Shown here: one piece after another, positions 18,458 through 27,822 of the stretch
How the letters are laid out: every line of letters begins with the position of its first letter
Numbering within the stretch: position 1 is the first letter of the stretch
Assembly: GCA_037721555.1 (NCBI GenBank)
Contig: JBBJOI010000011.1
Coordinates: 1 to 64,000 of the forward strand
DNA: 64,000 nt
Source of the DNA: Gaiellasilicea sp037721555
GTDB lineage: Bacteria; Actinomycetota; Thermoleophilia; Gaiellales; Gaiellaceae
Reading direction: 5' to 3'
Translations under genes and position numbers: made by a program
The notes under the pieces: model-generated
The model's input: the letters and a program-made list of their open reading frames with translations, nothing else
Databases searched by the model: none
What the model was told of the DNA's origin: nothing

Positions 18458-18838
18458 TCACCACGAAGCCGTCTTGTTCCGTCCCGGATCGTTGTTTCGT
18501 TGGTTCCGGGAGCGGCGCTCCCTCAAAAAGCTGTCGATCGTCGCCACCACAACAGTCCCCGCGATCAGTCCAAAAAACAGCGGGATCAACCCGAAACCGG
18601 CCGATGACGAGTCGTTCCGCTCAATCATAAGCAGCATGGCAACGCTGGACGCAATGATTACCGCGAAGAGAAGCCAATGCAGTACTGGTCTGGCTTGTAT
18701 CAATGCGAGAACAAGAACCGGTACGTAAAGCGCTGCGAACACGGCTAGAGCGAAGTCGCCGACGAAAGCAGTCGCGAGCGAGAGCGCGATCGCGCCTGCC
18801 ACAAGCGTCAGCAGGATGCGAGGGCTCCTCCACCGCAT
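18458..18838 (-). CDS. small four-helix membrane protein
   Basis: 126 residues from the ATG at 18838, chosen over the upstream start at 18967 because GGGAGG lies about 10 nt before it. Four hydrophobic helices are evident: RILLTLVAGAIALSLATAF, FALAVFAALYVPVLVLALI, LHWLLFAVIIASSVAMLLMI and GLIPLFFGLIAGTVVVATI. A basic tail (FLRERRSRNQRNN) follows. No family is recognised. It is co-oriented with the lipoprotein and RHS genes downstream of it in the listing, and its role is unknown. Confidence 0.6.
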   Translation of the reverse strand: MRWRSPRILLTLVAGAIALSLATAFVGDFALAVFAALYVPVLVLALIQARPVLHWLLFAVIIASSVAMLLMIERNDSSSAGFGLIPLFFGLIAGTVVVATIDSFLRERRSRNQRNNDPGRNKTASW

Positions 18839-18979
18839 GTCAATCTCGCCTCCCAGGCGGCCCCACGAAACTGGCTCGCCCGCGAGCTGCATCCGCATTG
18901 CCCGGGCGGAGGAGCCCGAGTCGCGCTTCCTCACCTGGGACGAGGTACGCCAGCGCTCCAACCTCATCGCGATAACTAG

Positions 18980-19702
18980 TCATGGGAAGTCCGGATCACC
19001 CGGGTCTTCATCGAGTTCGCCTCCAGGAAGACACTTGTCGGACCGGTACTCTGCAGGAAGAGTTGAGTAGATCTCTTCCCAAAAGATATGTGCCAGCTCT
19101 TTACCCCGTTGTTCGCTTGCGCCTAGTGCTTTCGTAGCCGCCGGGATCCGTTGCAGAGCCGTGCACGTAGTGGTCGCTTCGTTGGAACCTGTTTGTGAAA
19201 GGTGCCGAGTTTCGTGGACGAAAACATTAAGAGCATCCGCGAGGGCTAGTTCCCGTTCTCCGTCAGCCCTTCGGCCGACATTCTCAAGCTCGCGGCAAAC
19301 CCAACCGTCAAGGTGGATTTCGAAGGCGTAGAGGTCGGCGATGCCCGCGAAGTAGACGTCATAGCGCCTGCGCGTAACACGGTTGGCGAGCTGTACGGCC
19401 CGTGACCAAATGCGCTTGTCCCAGCACCAAACCTCCGCATCCGTCGGTAGCAGCTCCCGCGCGGCGTCCGTCAGCGGTTCGTTCCGTGCGCTAGAGCCCT
19501 GCTGACGACGCAGGTAGCCGAGAGGGGATCTGTTTGCAATCGGATGTGGACGCGCCGCCTGTCGCGGTGTCCCTGGATCGGACTCGATCGTCTGCCGTGC
19601 AACAGTCGATTCGGCGATTGACGCGTCTTCGTCTTGACCGCACCCGCTTACGAGCATCAAGCAGAGCAGGCTCAGCACGAGCCTGAGGGTCGAGATTAGC
19701 AC
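18980..19702 (-). CDS. lipoprotein with HExxH metallopeptidase-like motif
   Basis: 240 residues. The N-terminus is a lipoprotein signal (LRLVLSLLCLMLVSGC), with the lipobox LVSGC placing the acylated cysteine at residue 21. An Arg/Pro linker follows. The folded part holds HETRH at residues 163-167, matching the HExxH zinc-protease motif, inside a helix (ALADALNVFVHETRHLSQTG). Several cysteines (Cys93, Cys136 and others) could form disulfides. The third zinc ligand is not obvious, so protease activity is plausible rather than shown. It would sit on the outer face of the membrane. It is the gene after the RHS toxin and its putative immunity gene on the same strand. Confidence 0.65.
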   Translation of the reverse strand: MLISTLRLVLSLLCLMLVSGCGQDEDASIAESTVARQTIESDPGTPRQAARPHPIANRSPLGYLRRQQGSSARNEPLTDAARELLPTDAEVWCWDKRIWSRAVQLANRVTRRRYDVYFAGIADLYAFEIHLDGWVCRELENVGRRADGERELALADALNVFVHETRHLSQTGSNEATTTCTALQRIPAATKALGASEQRGKELAHIFWEEIYSTLPAEYRSDKCLPGGELDEDPGDPDFP

Positions 19703-19839
19703 TGTCTAGGTGCCGCGGATCAACGCTGGCATGGAAGCGGCAGGAAACGGACGGGCCGTCACGTCATTGACTCGTACTGGGGTGCAGCAGCGTCGTTCAC
19801 ACATAGCTCTTCGTGGAGTTTTAGAGTTCGACTATCGAA

Positions 19840-20064
19840 TTACTCTGACCTACGTCTCCGGTTCTTCGAAAGCTTCCTGTAGATACGAAACATTAATATG
19901 GTAACTAGAAAAACTACTAACCACGAAAGGATTATAGCTCCGATGAAAACGGATGACCAGGGAGCCGGATTGACCATGGCGATCACATTCGTCACTATAA
20001 TCCAGATATTGACCAACAGAAGACATAGTAGGCTTGTCCATCGAACTCTATTTGTAATCGTCAT
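19840..20064 (-). CDS. two-TM putative immunity protein for the RHS toxin
   Basis: 74 residues starting at ATG 20064. The ATGA overlaps the RHS stop (20061-20063), so translation is coupled, and I prefer this to the longer frame from 20118. Two strong membrane helices (WTSLLCLLLVNIWIIVTNVI and IGAIILSWLVVFLVTILMF) are followed by a very basic tail (RIYRKLSKNRRRRSE). The gene is much more AT-rich than its neighbours, as is the tip of the RHS gene, a signature of exchanged toxin-immunity cassettes. No family is recognised. A membrane immunity protein would fit a toxin acting at the membrane, which is inference. Confidence 0.65.
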   Translation of the reverse strand: MTITNRVRWTSLLCLLLVNIWIIVTNVIAMVNPAPWSSVFIGAIILSWLVVFLVTILMFRIYRKLSKNRRRRSE

Positions 20065-23000
20065 CCGATTCCAAATCTTTGACACGCACCGGGGTTCGCA
20101 TTCTTCCGTATTCCCCAAGCGCAGAGAATCACATCTTTAATAAAGAATAGATTCTTCCAAAACTGTACACAGTCCTTCTTCGGCCTACAAGGCCTCCCGC
20201 CAGCGCCACCTGCTGAAACCCAACCGCCGCCGATACCCGCGCCGGGCGTCACCTTCATTCCATCCGTGTCAACCTTGTTGATGGGATCCTGTGCGGCGTA
20301 GTCGTAGGAGTTCGCTGCGCCTCCAGCTACGGGATCGACTTGGCCAAACCGTCCGAGCGCGACATCGTAGTTGCGGGTGCCCATTTTGTAGAGGCCGGTG
20401 GCGGTGTCGTGGTAGACGCCGAGGCCGCCGAGCCAGCGGTAGGGGTTGGTTACCGTGCCGGTTGAGCTCTTGAGCTTGCCGAAGGGCTCGTAGCTGTAGG
20501 TGGCGGCCGTGTTGCCTGCCGTGTCGGTGAGGGCGGCGACTGAGCCCACCCCGTCGAGCAGGTAGTAGTAGTTTCCGGACGGGGTGCGCTGGGAGATCAG
20601 CTGACGGTCGTCATCGCGAGTGTAGTGGGTGGTGTTCTCGCGGCTGAGGCCGAGACCGCTTGTCATGAAGGTCGTGGCGCCGGCGCTGACGCGTTCGAAC
20701 TGGCCGGTGCCGGTGTAGCTCATCGGGATCGGGCTGCCGCCCGGCGGGGTGACGCTGGTCGCCTGATCCTTTGGGTTATAGCTCCATTGCCGCCCGGCCG
20801 TGGTGGAGGTCTCGTTGCCGTTGGCGTCGTAGCTATAGGTGACGCTGCCCGCGGCGGTGAGCTGGTCGGCGGCATTGTGAGTGTAGTTGGTGGTGACGCC
20901 GTTGACGGTCTGGCTGGCGCGGTTCGAGTTCGCGTCGTAGCTGTACGCGTAGCTCTCCGACGGGGCGGTCGCGAGCGTCAGCCGGTTGAGCACGTCGTAG
21001 CTGTAGGTGGTGCGGATGCCGTTCTTGTCCGTCACATGCTGGCGCAGACCCGTATCCTGCAGAGACGCGTTGACCCAGCTGTAGGTGAAGTCGCTTAGCA
21101 CCAGCCCCGAGGCCGGCTTCTGCCCGAGCACCCGCGTCTGCCGGTTCGAGAGGTCGTAGCTGAAGAACATGCTGACGCCGTTGGGATAGTTGGTCTGCGT
21201 GCGCCGGTGGGCCGTGTCGTAGACGAACGTCGTCTGCTTGGGGCCCGGCTCGGTCAGGGTGGCTAGCATGTTGAGGTTGTTGTAGGCGTAGCCGATGGTG
21301 CCGCCAGCGTCCGTGTAGCTGATCAGGTTCGACGCGGCGTCGTAGAGGTACGAGACCTGCTGCTGACCCGGAAGCGACTCGGTCAGGATCCGGTTGAGCT
21401 GGTCGTAGGTGTAGCTGGAGGTGCCGGTGTTGTCGGCCATCGTCAGCTGGTTGCCGTTGGCGTCGTAGCTGTAGCTAATCAGGGATCCGTCCTGGTACTG
21501 GATCTGTGTGATCCGGTCGAGCAGATCGTACGTGTACGTCGTCAGCTGGGCCTTGCCGTCCCGAACAGTGGCGATCCGACTGAGCGTGTCGTAGGTGAGC
21601 GTGATGTCACCGAGCGGCGCCGGGCGGTCGGCGCTGGTCAGGTTGCCTTTGCTGTCGTAGCCGTAGCCGGTGACGTTGCCCTTGAAGTCGGTTGCGGTTG
21701 CGATCGTGCCGTTGGTGTTGTAGGTGTAGGTGGACTGGTTCTGGCTGGCGGCGGCGTTGGTGAGCCTTGTTAGGTTGCCTTTCGCGTCGTAATCGTAGGT
21801 GGTGGCGTTGCCCTGCGCGTCGATCGCCTTCGTGAGCAGGTAGCGGTCGATCGTGTTCGTGTACTCGAACTTGGCTTGAGCTCCCGTTGGTGAATCCTGC
21901 TGGGTGAGGTTGTTGTTCGGGTCGTACTGGTAGTTCCAGGTTCCCGCACCGGCAGGTGCGTAGGAGGAGACGTCGCTGTTGCTCGTGAACCCCGTGTTGC
22001 TCGAGTTTCCGTTCGCGTCCACGACCTGGGTCACGCGCAGCTCGCTGTCGAAGGTGAAGCTCTCGGGGTTGCCGCGCGGGTCGCGCACGATCGTGGGGGT
22101 GCCGTACTCGAAGGTGGTTGTCGGGCCGGTTCCGGCTGTTGTGTCCGTCACGCGTGTGACGGAGGTGACGCGCCGGTCGAGGTCGTAGGCGATCCGGGTC
22201 TGGTTGCCGAGCGGATCGGTGATCCTGATCAGCCGTCCGGCCGAGTCGTACAGGTAGAGCGTCTGCTTGTTGGCGGGGTCGGTTGAGCTGGTCAGGTAGC
22301 CGCCCGTGTCGTAGCCGTACTGCCACTGCCGGGAGGAGGGGTCGGTGATCGACTGCAGCCGTCCGTTGCTGTTGTAGGCGAAGGTGACCACTCGTGCCTG
22401 GGAGTCGGTGATCGTGGAGACCTTGCCGGAGCTGTAGGCGAAGGTGAGCTTGTTGCCGTTGCGGTCGGCCTGAGAGGTGAGCACCCCGGCGGCGTTGAAG
22501 GTCCACACCTCACCGGACTGGTTGAAGGTGAGCTTGAAGCTGTTGCCGAAGAACGAGACGATCTTCTTCAGGTTGGCATCGATGCCGGTGGGGGAGATGT
22601 AGGTGTAGTTGGGAGCGGTCTGGAAGACGACCCCGTAGAAGCTCGGCCCCGTCAGCGTCACCGTCCCGTCCGTCGCTTCCTTGAGGAAGACGTCGTGGCC
22701 GGTGCCGAGCGACCAGCCATGCCCGGAGGAGCGCGTGAACGGCGCCAAGCCGTTGAAGTAACGGGAGATCTGCAGGTCGATCCCGGTCCCGTTCAGGTTC
22801 AGCTCCTCGGCTGCAACCACGAGGTTGCCGTTGCCGGGGTTGACGTGCAGGTCGAGCCGGTCGCTCAGCTTCTCCGTCTCGAAGTGGTACTGGCGCTGCA
22901 TCCCGAGCTGCGGCCGATAGTTGACCCGCAGCACCGGATCGAACTCGGTGCCCGCATAGTCGGCGGAGCGGAAACGAGCATTGAAGCCCGCCGCCTCGGT

Positions 23001-24338
23001 CTCCGTCTTCAGCAGCATCCCCTGGTTGGCGATCGTGCCTTCCACCCAGCCCTTCACCAGCGTTGTCGGGAACCAGGAGTACCAGCGACCCGCGGCTCCC
23101 GTGGTGGTCGCCGCCTCGCTCGCTGCAGCGAAGTCGCCGCCGCCACTCGTCCACGCGTTCGTGCCGTCGTAGCGGTTCCAACTGACCCCGTTCGCATAGC
23201 TCCGGGTCAGCCGGTGCAGATTCAACGTCCCCGAGCCTGTGATCTGATCGGCGTAAAGACGCAGCTCGGCGCTCATCACCTCGACCGGGCCGCCGCTCCG
23301 GCCGGTGGTCAGGTCGGACACGTCCCACTGCAGCACCGTCCGCTTGCGCGCGCCCGCGTCATTGCCAGCCTCGACAGTGTTGAGATCGCAGCTACTCAGC
23401 TCAGGAGCCTGGCTGCTCAGGGTGCAATCGGCCCAATACCCCTCCAAATAGCCGGTCGAGAAAAAGGACATGGTCGGATCGATCACAACCGGGAAACGCC
23501 GCTCCGGCGCAGCCAGCCACGCCCGATCAGCAGAGACCGTCAACAGATGCCCGCCCGCCACCGGAGACAAAGCAACGGACAGCGCCCGCGACACGCTCTC
23601 CCGGCCGCCCGCGGAGTCGACCATGAACGGCGACGCCAACCGCAACACGACCTGCCCCGAGCCATCCACCAGCTCCACCGCGCCGCCACGCGCTGCCAGA
23701 CGCGGCTGCAAACCTGCGCTCGTCCGCAACGTGAAGACAAAGCTCGACGGAGCAGCAGCACTCTGCAACACGAGCGCCTCCTTCACACCCTCCGCCGTCG
23801 CCGAGTAGGCGACATCGACGCCGGGCAGCGCCTCCGCATAGCGAGCCGTTACCCCGGACACGCTCGCCTGACCGGCGGCACCGCGCAGCTGGAGGCTCGC
23901 CCACACCGCCCCGCGCCCGACCCGCACCGGTGCCGCCAGGCTCGCCGGCAACAACACCTCGAAGTCGTTCGCGCGCTGCGTGAAACCGCCACCCGCCCGC
24001 GCCACCAAGCTGGAATCGATCGGCTGCCACCGGCCTGAGCCATCCCGGAAGTTCACCGGCTCAGGCGAGATCTCCGCCGTCGAGGTTCCGTCCGCCTCCA
24101 GGAACGTGCGCGAGAAGCGAGTCCTGCGCTCGACGATCTCTGCACCCGGACCCGACACCGCGACAGGCTCCTGGGCGGTCGCCGCCTCTTGAGTTGGACT
24201 GCTGACCAGAGCGGACTTGGATGCCGCGACCGCCTCCTGCCGGCCGACGCGGGAGAGATCCCCCAGCACGAGAGGCAACCCCAAGACCACCAGCACGAGC
24301 ACGCGGACAGCCAGACGACAGGACGACGAAGCACGCAT
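20061..24338 (-). CDS. secreted RHS/YD-repeat polymorphic toxin
   Basis: 1425 residues from ATG 24338, with GGAGG 6 nt upstream. In order: a signal peptide (RLAVRVLVLVVLGLPLVLGD); a beta-rich N-domain; a DNRLRE-like domain (SAELRLYADQITGSGTLNLH ... WVEGTIANQGMLLKT); an RHS shell opening with LNLNGTGIDLQISRYFNGLA; then about 20 YD repeats (YDSAGRLIRITDPLGNQT, YDLLDRITQIQYQDGS); and an RHS core end (YRWLGGLGVYHDTATGLYKM, YDYAAQDPINKVDTDG). The last ~60 residues are unrelated, AT-rich and cysteine-containing (CVQFWKNLFFIKDVILCAWG) and are the probable toxin tip. The export, shell and tip layout fits Gram-positive Rhs/WapA-type contact toxins. Confidence 0.9.
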   Translation of the reverse strand: MRASSSCRLAVRVLVLVVLGLPLVLGDLSRVGRQEAVAASKSALVSSPTQEAATAQEPVAVSGPGAEIVERRTRFSRTFLEADGTSTAEISPEPVNFRDGSGRWQPIDSSLVARAGGGFTQRANDFEVLLPASLAAPVRVGRGAVWASLQLRGAAGQASVSGVTARYAEALPGVDVAYSATAEGVKEALVLQSAAAPSSFVFTLRTSAGLQPRLAARGGAVELVDGSGQVVLRLASPFMVDSAGGRESVSRALSVALSPVAGGHLLTVSADRAWLAAPERRFPVVIDPTMSFFSTGYLEGYWADCTLSSQAPELSSCDLNTVEAGNDAGARKRTVLQWDVSDLTTGRSGGPVEVMSAELRLYADQITGSGTLNLHRLTRSYANGVSWNRYDGTNAWTSGGGDFAAASEAATTTGAAGRWYSWFPTTLVKGWVEGTIANQGMLLKTETEAAGFNARFRSADYAGTEFDPVLRVNYRPQLGMQRQYHFETEKLSDRLDLHVNPGNGNLVVAAEELNLNGTGIDLQISRYFNGLAPFTRSSGHGWSLGTGHDVFLKEATDGTVTLTGPSFYGVVFQTAPNYTYISPTGIDANLKKIVSFFGNSFKLTFNQSGEVWTFNAAGVLTSQADRNGNKLTFAYSSGKVSTITDSQARVVTFAYNSNGRLQSITDPSSRQWQYGYDTGGYLTSSTDPANKQTLYLYDSAGRLIRITDPLGNQTRIAYDLDRRVTSVTRVTDTTAGTGPTTTFEYGTPTIVRDPRGNPESFTFDSELRVTQVVDANGNSSNTGFTSNSDVSSYAPAGAGTWNYQYDPNNNLTQQDSPTGAQAKFEYTNTIDRYLLTKAIDAQGNATTYDYDAKGNLTRLTNAAASQNQSTYTYNTNGTIATATDFKGNVTGYGYDSKGNLTSADRPAPLGDITLTYDTLSRIATVRDGKAQLTTYTYDLLDRITQIQYQDGSLISYSYDANGNQLTMADNTGTSSYTYDQLNRILTESLPGQQQVSYLYDAASNLISYTDAGGTIGYAYNNLNMLATLTEPGPKQTTFVYDTAHRRTQTNYPNGVSMFFSYDLSNRQTRVLGQKPASGLVLSDFTYSWVNASLQDTGLRQHVTDKNGIRTTYSYDVLNRLTLATAPSESYAYSYDANSNRASQTVNGVTTNYTHNAADQLTAAGSVTYSYDANGNETSTTAGRQWSYNPKDQATSVTPPGGSPIPMSYTGTGQFERVSAGATTFMTSGLGLSRENTTHYTRDDDRQLISQRTPSGNYYYLLDGVGSVAALTDTAGNTAATYSYEPFGKLKSSTGTVTNPYRWLGGLGVYHDTATGLYKMGTRNYDVALGRFGQVDPVAGGAANSYDYAAQDPINKVDTDGMKVTPGAGIGGGWVSAGGAGGRPCRPKKDCVQFWKNLFFIKDVILCAWGIRKNANPGACQRFGIG

Positions 24339-24670
24339 CCCAACCTCCAAAGGTCTTGAAATGCCGCCCGCCGCAGGAAAGCAGCCGAGTCAGTTCAAGA
24401 AGCACCACGACAGTACGACGATCGTCTTGGCTTGGCATCAACCGCAGGTGGGGATTTGATGTACCCCGCCGCGAGGTAGGCTCGCCCAGAATCTCTGCCA
24501 AAGAGGCCGACTTCAGCGTGTGGGGAGAGTTCTACTCCCGCGCATCGACCACGATCGCGAGTGTTGCATGAGTGACCCGGGAGCATGCCTGTTGTCGTGT
24601 GGCGCTCGTTCGCGGGCCGCTTCATCGAGCGGGCCAGAAACCGGACGCCTCGCATCGGCGCGGCAGCCCG
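24339..24670. other. RHS upstream region, no gene
   Basis: It contains the RHS ribosome-binding site (minus strand, GGAGG at 24344-24348) and presumably its promoter, though I see no clear -35/-10 pair. No coding region is supported. Confidence 0.4.
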
Positions 24671-25017
24671 TCACTCGTCGATAGGAGCCATCTCACGCGC
24701 TGCAGCCAGAATCGGCTCCCGCTGCGGCGAGTCGAGCGTGACGTAGGCGCCGTCGACGACCATCGGGCTGGACCACATGTCGACTGGGCTGCAGTCGAGG
24801 TCGCCTGCGCCCCCAGCGTGAGCCCCTTCGTTGTAGTTCGAGCTCCCGCGGCTGTGGGTGTGGTTGTGCGAAGCGAACCGCAGGTTCTCCCGCGGGACGT
24901 CGTCTGCGTGATCGTCAGCCACGGCTCATCGCCGCCCTCGAATCGGCGGGGGCCGTACTGCAGGAGGAGCGCCCGCCTTACCGTGTCGCGCTCGTCGATC
25001 CACTCGTTGCCCGTAGG
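24671..25017 (-). pseudogene. hypothetical protein fragment, frameshifted
   Basis: Two protein-like segments in different frames: TGNEWIDERDTVRRALLLQY and GPRRFEGGDEPWLTIT, then, after a shift near 24915, DVPRENLRFASHNHTHSRGS...DLDCSPVDMWSSPMVVDGAY...PQREPILAAAREMAPIDE to the stop. I recognise no family. It appears to be the C-terminal ~110 residues of a decayed gene. The histidine-rich middle is notable but uninterpretable. Confidence 0.45.
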
Positions 25018-25140
25018 TAGAGGCGAAAGCCCGTACCAGCGGGGGAAGGGATGGTCCCGTGATCTTGAGCGGGTGGCCGATACACAAGGCGGCTCGCTCT
25101 TTCTTTCGGCCTCAGCGTTTCATGGGCAGCGGCCGATGAG

Positions 25141-25938
25141 TTGTGGGTGACGCACATCCGAGACATCCTTCACCGGCGGACGGATCTTTCGACGTTTGTA
25201 GTCCACCTGACGCGAGCGAGCGCAGAGCTAACAGGCCTTCAGGCGCTGGCTTCGATCGCGCGCTCCGGCGTGATCGAAGCGCGGACAGCCATGGGATGGG
25301 CGCGCGACCACGACGATCCGGATGCTCCTGCGCAGCAGAGCCAGAGGGTTGTCTGCTTCAGCGAGACCCCGCTTGAGCACATCAACCTGATGCTCGGCCC
25401 GATGGAGCCGTCACGCTCCATCGTTATGGAGCCCTATGGAGTGGCATTAACCAAACTCAAAGCTCGCAAGTTGGGCATCAACCCCGTGTGGTACGTCGAC
25501 CAGACGCCCGGAAGGGATTGGGTTCTGCGGAACGCGCTGAACGATCTGCGGGACTCGACACATCGGGTTTCACTGGAGCAACAGCAGCCATTCCACGCGT
25601 ACGCGGCGGCCCGCGTCTTCCCCTTCGTGGAGCAGATGGGGACGTGGCCATCGAACGGAACTCGGAAGGAGTTCTGGTGGGAGCGCGAGTGGCGGCACGT
25701 GGGTCCGTTGACTCTGCCAGCGGCCAACGTCATCTGGCTCTGCAAAGCCGATGAGCACCCGCAGCTCGAAGCGCTCGCTGGTCGTCAGCTCCGGCCGTGG
25801 ATCGATCCGCGGTGGGGACTGGAGGCAATCATCGCGCACTTTGCTGGCTTCGAGCCACAGGAGGTCAGCCCGTTCGCGGAGCGCGAACCGCAACTTCTCG
25901 CCGACCTCTCGCCCACACTCAGCAAGGCGCGTTTTTAG
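25141..25938 (+). CDS. AbiGi-like / ART-like protein next to CBASS
   Basis: Up to 265 residues; the start is uncertain (TTG 25141 or GTG 25147). The layout FVVHLTRASAE...LQALASIARSGVIEA...QRVVCFSETPLEHINLM...YGVALTKLKARKLGINPVWYVD matches the AbiGi/DUF2971-like pattern. In that pattern an H[LF]T strand, a C[FL]S/DxPL loop and a later (F/V)G(I/V)xxxK...NPVxY segment line an ADP-ribosyltransferase-like cleft. Members include a lactococcal abortive-infection component, so a defence or toxin role is reasonable, but I cannot confirm enzymatic residues. It is intact and convergent with the CBASS JAB gene 160 bp away, so it may belong to the same defence cluster. Confidence 0.6.
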   Translation: MWVTHIRDILHRRTDLSTFVVHLTRASAELTGLQALASIARSGVIEARTAMGWARDHDDPDAPAQQSQRVVCFSETPLEHINLMLGPMEPSRSIVMEPYGVALTKLKARKLGINPVWYVDQTPGRDWVLRNALNDLRDSTHRVSLEQQQPFHAYAAARVFPFVEQMGTWPSNGTRKEFWWEREWRHVGPLTLPAANVIWLCKADEHPQLEALAGRQLRPWIDPRWGLEAIIAHFAGFEPQEVSPFAEREPQLLADLSPTLSKARF

Positions 25939-26026
25939 TCAGACCTGCCCCAGATGAAAGTAGCGTCGTTCGTCTCTGGGCACCCCTACACGATGCCGAA
26001 GGTCATCGGCGGGATCCGCCGTGGGG

Positions 26027-26050
26027 ACTCGCTCGCTCGGCTAAGCGAGT
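26027..26050. terminator. weak hairpin between convergent genes
   Basis: ACTCGCT (26027-26033) and AGCGAGT (26044-26050) form a 7-bp stem with a 10-nt loop. It lies between the AbiGi-like gene and the CBASS operon end, where a bidirectional terminator is expected. Confidence 0.35.
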
Positions 26051-26100
26051 TTGTCACGGGGGGTTGAGTTCGCGCGGTTCGGTGACTCTGCGCAAAGCAG

Positions 26101-26553
26101 CTATAGCACGAGATCAACCCGCCGGAGGCCTTGTCGGCAAGCCGTCCATGGTGCGAGCCTGGCGTCGGAAAAGGTGCCACTGCGGGACGTGACGATTAGC
26201 GCGATGAATTGGTCGAACGCCAGCTCCTCATCGTTGACGAGGTTCATGTAGCTCTGTGCATCCCTAGTGCTAGGCCGATCACAAGAGACGGTGTGCGTGT
26301 GCCAGTCGCCGACCCATACGGCGCCCGTGCGCAAGAAGGCGTCTTGAAGCAGGCGCTCTGCGAATTCCAAGTCACGAAGAAAGAAGCCTCGCCGACGCAC
26401 GGCCTCGGGACCCGGCTTGCCAGCTTCAGTTATCGCTACGCCCTTTTCTGCCTCGAAGCCGATCAGCAGGCCGCCGGTCTCGCGTCCGTCGATTGATGCC
26501 TGCGCTTCGCGCAAGATCGAAATGAGCGCAGCTCTTTCGATCCAGATCTTCAC
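26101..26553 (-). CDS. cap3: CBASS JAB-family deconjugase (Cap3-like)
   Basis: 150 residues from a GTG at 26553 whose GTGA overlaps the E1 stop. The JAMM site is complete and canonical: Glu25 (RETGGLLIG), His85 and His87 (GDWHTHT), Ser95 and Asp98 (PSTRD), with the standard HxHx7SxxD spacing. In type II CBASS, Cap3 cleaves the bond that Cap2 makes between the CD-NTase C-terminus and target proteins. It is last in the five-gene operon, in the usual position after the E1 component. Confidence 0.88.
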   Translation of the reverse strand: MKIWIERAALISILREAQASIDGRETGGLLIGFEAEKGVAITEAGKPGPEAVRRRGFFLRDLEFAERLLQDAFLRTGAVWVGDWHTHTVSCDRPSTRDAQSYMNLVNDEELAFDQFIALIVTSRSGTFSDARLAPWTACRQGLRRVDLVL

Positions 26554-27818
26554 GGCATGCCGCAGCTTGGACACGTGGTGCGTGGCCGCGGGAGGTCGCG
26601 CCACCTCACGTCGAGACATCGCTCAAGGTCGAAGGGCGCCCGCAGGCCGGGCACCGGCGCCAGTGCAATCGTCAGGGCATCGCCTGGGAGCGCTTGGGCG
26701 CGCGCGCCGACCCGCTCGAGTAGGCTGGCGACAACAATCTTCGCCGCCAGGTGGCCCACGAGTGCCAGATCGCCCGCGACGGCAGTCATTGGTCTCGCTC
26801 CGCCACCAAGCGTGTAATCCCGATCAAGCTGTGGCTCCGGGTCGAAGGCGCCGGCCTCATAAAGAACGTCACGGTCACACTGAAGGCACCCCGTGCGACC
26901 AGGTCTGACCCGCAGGATCTCGCCATACGCGCCGTCCTCAAGGACGCACGCGAACACGCTCTCAGTACGGGCCCAGGCGGCCAAATGATTTGTCGCTCGC
27001 CGTGAGCCCACGCCATCCGTTCCGCAGAGGACAATGTCGGTCTCGCGAAGCATCGGCCGGATCGCGTCAGCGTCCCGAACGACATCCAAGACATGCGCAT
27101 CGATCTGAAGGTCGGGGTCTCGCTCGAGGAGGTAGTCGCGCACGGCGGTTGCCTTCCGACGGCCTGTCAGTCGGCGATTGAGCTGGTGGCGAGCGAAGTT
27201 GTGAGGCTCGAGGTGCTGGGGATCGATGATGGTCAACTTGCGGACGCCGTAGCCAGCGAGAGCGACCGCCGCGGCACTTCCGATACTGCCCGCGCCGACT
27301 AGGAGTACGTGCCGCAGCCTGAGCGCCGCTATCGGCCATGAGGCCTCCAATGGCTGCAGCAGAGGCTCATTCTCCTTGGCGATCGTCAGCGGGAACCAGT
27401 GCGCCTTGCGGCGCGACACCTGCCAGGCTGCCCACTCCGGCTCGGCGTCGTCGGAGAGCGCGACCGTCAGCACCCACCAGGCTCCATCGCGAGGCGGAGC
27501 GTTCCATCCGCGAACTCGCGGTCGGAACTCCGCTTCGGTGTCGAAACCGCTGTCACGAGCGGCGCGCTCAAGTCCCTCTCTCGCGAGGCCGGGATCGCAG
27601 CGATACCAGACTCCGACGCCCCCCCGTACCGAGCTGGCGCTCATGTAGTGCTGGTCTAGCCAGCGCGAGTGGACTGGGAGCTTGGTTCGCTGTGCGTTCG
27701 AGGCACCGACGAGAAGCGCCACGTCATCCACCTCGTCCACCTTGACATCGATCACACCCCAACCCGACCCATAACCACGAATCCGGTCTGCAGCGGACGA
27801 TGGGAGAAGGAAGATCAC
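26550..27818 (-). CDS. CBASS E1-like enzyme (E1 part of Cap2, standalone)
   Basis: 422 residues, GTG start at 27818 with GGAG just upstream inside the E2 3' end. A ~165-residue N-domain precedes the ThiF/E1 fold: VLLVGAGSIGSAAAVAL (residues ~171-187), Asp199 in LTIIDPQHLE, Asn-Phe-Ala-Arg at 207-210, and DIVLCGTDGVGSRRATN. CLQC (311-314) and the terminal CPSCG supply four cysteines, likely a structural zinc site. Cys291 (ACVLEDGAYGE) is one candidate for the catalytic thiol. In most type II CBASS operons the E2 and E1 parts are fused as Cap2. Here they are two genes, 4 nt apart. It would adenylate and transfer the CD-NTase C-terminus. Confidence 0.87.
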   Translation of the reverse strand: MIFLLPSSAADRIRGYGSGWGVIDVKVDEVDDVALLVGASNAQRTKLPVHSRWLDQHYMSASSVRGGVGVWYRCDPGLAREGLERAARDSGFDTEAEFRPRVRGWNAPPRDGAWWVLTVALSDDAEPEWAAWQVSRRKAHWFPLTIAKENEPLLQPLEASWPIAALRLRHVLLVGAGSIGSAAAVALAGYGVRKLTIIDPQHLEPHNFARHQLNRRLTGRRKATAVRDYLLERDPDLQIDAHVLDVVRDADAIRPMLRETDIVLCGTDGVGSRRATNHLAAWARTESVFACVLEDGAYGEILRVRPGRTGCLQCDRDVLYEAGAFDPEPQLDRDYTLGGGARPMTAVAGDLALVGHLAAKIVVASLLERVGARAQALPGDALTIALAPVPGLRAPFDLERCLDVRWRDLPRPRTTCPSCGMP

Positions 27819-27822
27819 CGTG

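Noticed and set aside
22695..24038. A 447-codon plus-strand open frame
   Set aside because: Antisense to the RHS gene; composition is Arg/His/Pro noise.
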